Below, piece by piece: positions 6,314-7,606 of a stretch of 7,606 nt of DNA; the stretch's first letter is position 1; the number at the start of each line of letters is the position of its first letter. This DNA comes from Planctomycetaceae bacterium (GTDB taxonomy: Bacteria; Planctomycetota; Planctomycetia; Pirellulales; Thermoguttaceae), in NCBI GenBank assembly GCA_031283515.1, contig JAITBS010000121.1, positions 1 through 7,606 on the forward strand. Reading direction: 5' to 3'. Under the pieces are notes generated by a model that had not been told where the DNA came from, ran no database searches, and saw only the letters and a list, made by a program, of their open reading frames with translations. Position numbers and translations under genes: made by a program.

Positions 6314-7459
6314 TTATGGAGATACGGCACGTCCGTCATCTCGTTCAGCAAGGCATTGATAAACTCCGGCGGTAGTAAGGTCTTTGATTCCATCTGCGGA
6401 TGTCCAGATTGTTGAATTGACGACACTATTGATGGTATTAGGAATAAAATGGACAGAGCCATCAACATAAAGAAAATTAGCACCTCCTGAATGACGGCTT
6501 GAAAATCCTTTTTGTCCATTGGTTGTTGTTACTTGACCAAGATCGTTATTTTCTATTGCCAAATTTAATTCAATATGGGTACGCCCAATAGAACGAATTC
6601 CGCCGTAAGCCTGATCATTGACCTGTGAACCTCCGAACCAAATAGTTGCTTCGTGTTTTGTATCACGTTCACTTAATGCCAATGTGTTACTTGTACCATC
6701 GGTAACCGCATTAAAATTATGCCACGAATTGGCATAAAAAACTCCATGTGGAGCACCTTTATTGTAAAACGGAGACAATGACCAATCAATAGTTGCGAAA
6801 TGTAATCCTTGACTAAGAATATAATTTGCTGTTCCGAGTGGTTTGGTTGACTTTTGTAAAAAAGGAGTTCCGCTACCAAAATCCCGTGTTGTGTTTAAAT
6901 TATTACCATCATCAGAAGGGCAACGAAAAGCCGGAAGCGGTTTTTTCACAATTTCATACCAGATATTTCCTTGAGTTGTTTCGTCTTTAATTTCGGTAAC
7001 AACCGATGCTAAAGTTTTCGTTCTGACCTCTAAAGTATCATAAAGAGATTGTAATTCAAGAAACGGGGCAATCGACGTTTGCCAAGCCCAATAAGGATTA
7101 GAAGTTGCCGCTGAGGTTGCCGTTCCGGTGTAATTGATTGCCGCCGGCAATGAATCATAGGTATCGTGGTAATTGTGAAGGGCAATACCAATTTGTTTCA
7201 TGTTATTGGAACATTGCATTCGTCTTGCAGCTTCACGTGCGGCTTGAACTGCCGGCAACAGAAGAGCAATTAACACGCCGATAATCGCAATCACTACAAG
7301 AAGTTCGACCAATGTGAACGCCCTTTTGTTGCCCAGACCCCCCCCCCTACCTATTTTGACAGGAGATAATTCTGGAATATTGAATTTTCCGAAATTGCCG
7401 AATGTTTTTACGTTTACTTTGATATTTTGAACGTTCAAGTATTGGAAATTCTTTTTCAT
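6314..7459 (-). CDS. DUF1559 prepilin-like protein with H-X9-DG motif
   Basis: A 381-residue protein with a type IV pilin/pseudopilin N-terminus: KRA-FTLVELLVVIAIIG, with F48 as +1 and the conserved glutamate E52 at +5. Cleavage after A47 by prepilin peptidase is likely. The hydrophobic helix runs to about residue 70 and is followed by the planctomycete consensus AVQAAREAARR-CSNNMKQIG-LHNYHDTYDSLP. The body has FRCPSDDG and DGTSNTLALSER. The C-terminus carries H323-SGGANFLYV-D333-G334, the H-X9-DG motif. These proteins occur in very large paralogous sets in Planctomycetota; a role in a pseudopilus or cell-surface structure is presumed, not proven. The 47-residue leader is long and holds a G10 tract, so the true start might be later: CTG at 7336-7334 would give a 6-residue leader, MGNKRA. 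A sigma-54 type promoter lies upstream, and the sulfatase follows 58 bp downstream. Confidence 0.93.
   Translation of the reverse strand: MKKNFQYLNVQNIKVNVKTFGNFGKFNIPELSPVKIGRGGGLGNKRAFTLVELLVVIAIIGVLIALLLPAVQAAREAARRMQCSNNMKQIGIALHNYHDTYDSLPAAINYTGTATSAATSNPYWAWQTSIAPFLELQSLYDTLEVRTKTLASVVTEIKDETTQGNIWYEIVKKPLPAFRCPSDDGNNLNTTRDFGSGTPFLQKSTKPLGTANYILSQGLHFATIDWSLSPFYNKGAPHGVFYANSWHNFNAVTDGTSNTLALSERDTKHEATIWFGGSQVNDQAYGGIRSIGRTHIELNLAIENNDLGQVTTTNGQKGFSSRHSGGANFLYVDGSVHFIPNTINSVVNSTIWTSADGIKDLTTAGVYQCLAERDDGRAVSP
7338..7347 (-). repeat. Ten-G homopolymer inside the prepilin leader region
   Basis: Ten consecutive C on the plus strand (G on the coding strand) encode parts of R38-G-G-G41, just before the FTLVE cleavage motif. 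Any change that is not a multiple of 3 disconnects the ATG at 7459 from the pilin domain. It may be a slippage (contingency) tract, or a G-rich ribosome-binding stretch for an internal start. An assembly length error is also possible. Confidence 0.85.
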
Positions 7460-7506
7460 GGCTAAATCTTTTTAATATTTTGTTGTTAAACCGGAAGTAA
7501 ACAATC

Positions 7507-7528
7507 AGAGAGACTACCTGTCTCCTCT
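7507..7528 (-). promoter_or_regulatory. 5'-UTR hairpin of the DUF1559 gene
   Basis: AGAGAGAC (7507-7514) pairs with GTCTC-C-TCT (7520-7528) around TACCT, eight pairs with one bulged C. From the predicted sigma-54 start near 7541 it would occupy roughly nucleotides 14-35 of the transcript, about 48 nt before the ATG. It may affect mRNA stability or translation. Confidence 0.45.
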
Positions 7529-7551
7529 CGTTTAGTATGGTGATTATTAAA

Positions 7552-7568
7552 TGCAAGAATTGTGCCAA
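7552..7568 (-). promoter_or_regulatory. Sigma-54 (-24/-12) promoter for the DUF1559-sulfatase unit
   Basis: The minus strand reads TTGGCAC-AATTC-TTGCA from 7568 to 7552. It fits the RpoN consensus YTGGCAC-N5-TTGCW, with GG and GC separated by the required 10 bases. With -12 at about 7553, transcription would start near 7541 (an A), giving a leader of about 82 nt to the ATG at 7459. RpoN promoters need an AAA+ activator bound upstream; that region is outside the window. Confidence 0.7.
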
Positions 7569-7606
7569 ACCAATTTTTCGCTAAAATCCTTCATTTTAAA
7601 GATATT

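Overview
The window looks like a piece of a Planctomycetota chromosome, probably from the Pirellulales side and AT-richer than most of that phylum. The evidence is the gene mix: a prepilin-like DUF1559 protein ending in an H-X9-DG motif, a Tat-exported Gfo/Idh/MocA oxidoreductase, a HEAT-repeat protein fused to a DUF1080 (3-keto-disaccharide hydrolase) domain, a formylglycine-type sulfatase, and the tail of a small carboxypeptidase-regulatory-like protein. All four complete genes encode exported proteins. The lineage and low GC are judged by eye, not computed.

Layout. Positions 2-286 (+) hold the C-terminus of the regulatory-like protein. Positions 287-624 are non-coding, with several dyads, including a 9-bp perfect palindrome just upstream of the next gene. 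Positions 625-1926 (+) encode the oxidoreductase. A gap with a 14-bp tandem duplication leads to the HEAT-DUF1080 gene (2177-4516, +). Positions 4517-4902 lie between convergent genes and hold a terminator-like dyad followed by a 236-bp imperfect palindrome. That palindrome is built from 46-bp inverted ends, heptanucleotide repeats facing each other and a nested loop, and is followed by a second copy of one end and a TTTCGTGT-type tandem repeat. On the minus strand, the DUF1559 gene (7459-6314) is followed after 58 bp by the sulfatase (6255-4903), a probable two-gene transcription unit.

How the genes may work together. Gfo/Idh/MocA enzymes can oxidise a sugar C3 hydroxyl, and DUF1080 proteins are assigned to cleavage of 3-keto glycosides. 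The oxidoreductase and DUF1080 genes together with a sulfatase suggest extracytoplasmic breakdown of (sulfated) glycans. These families are very numerous in planctomycetes, so the link is an inference from gene order.

The most notable signals are a textbook sigma-54 (-24/-12) promoter upstream of the DUF1559 gene, a ten-G homopolymer inside that gene's leader-peptide region (possible phase variation or a misplaced start), and the MITE-like palindromic element between the convergent genes.
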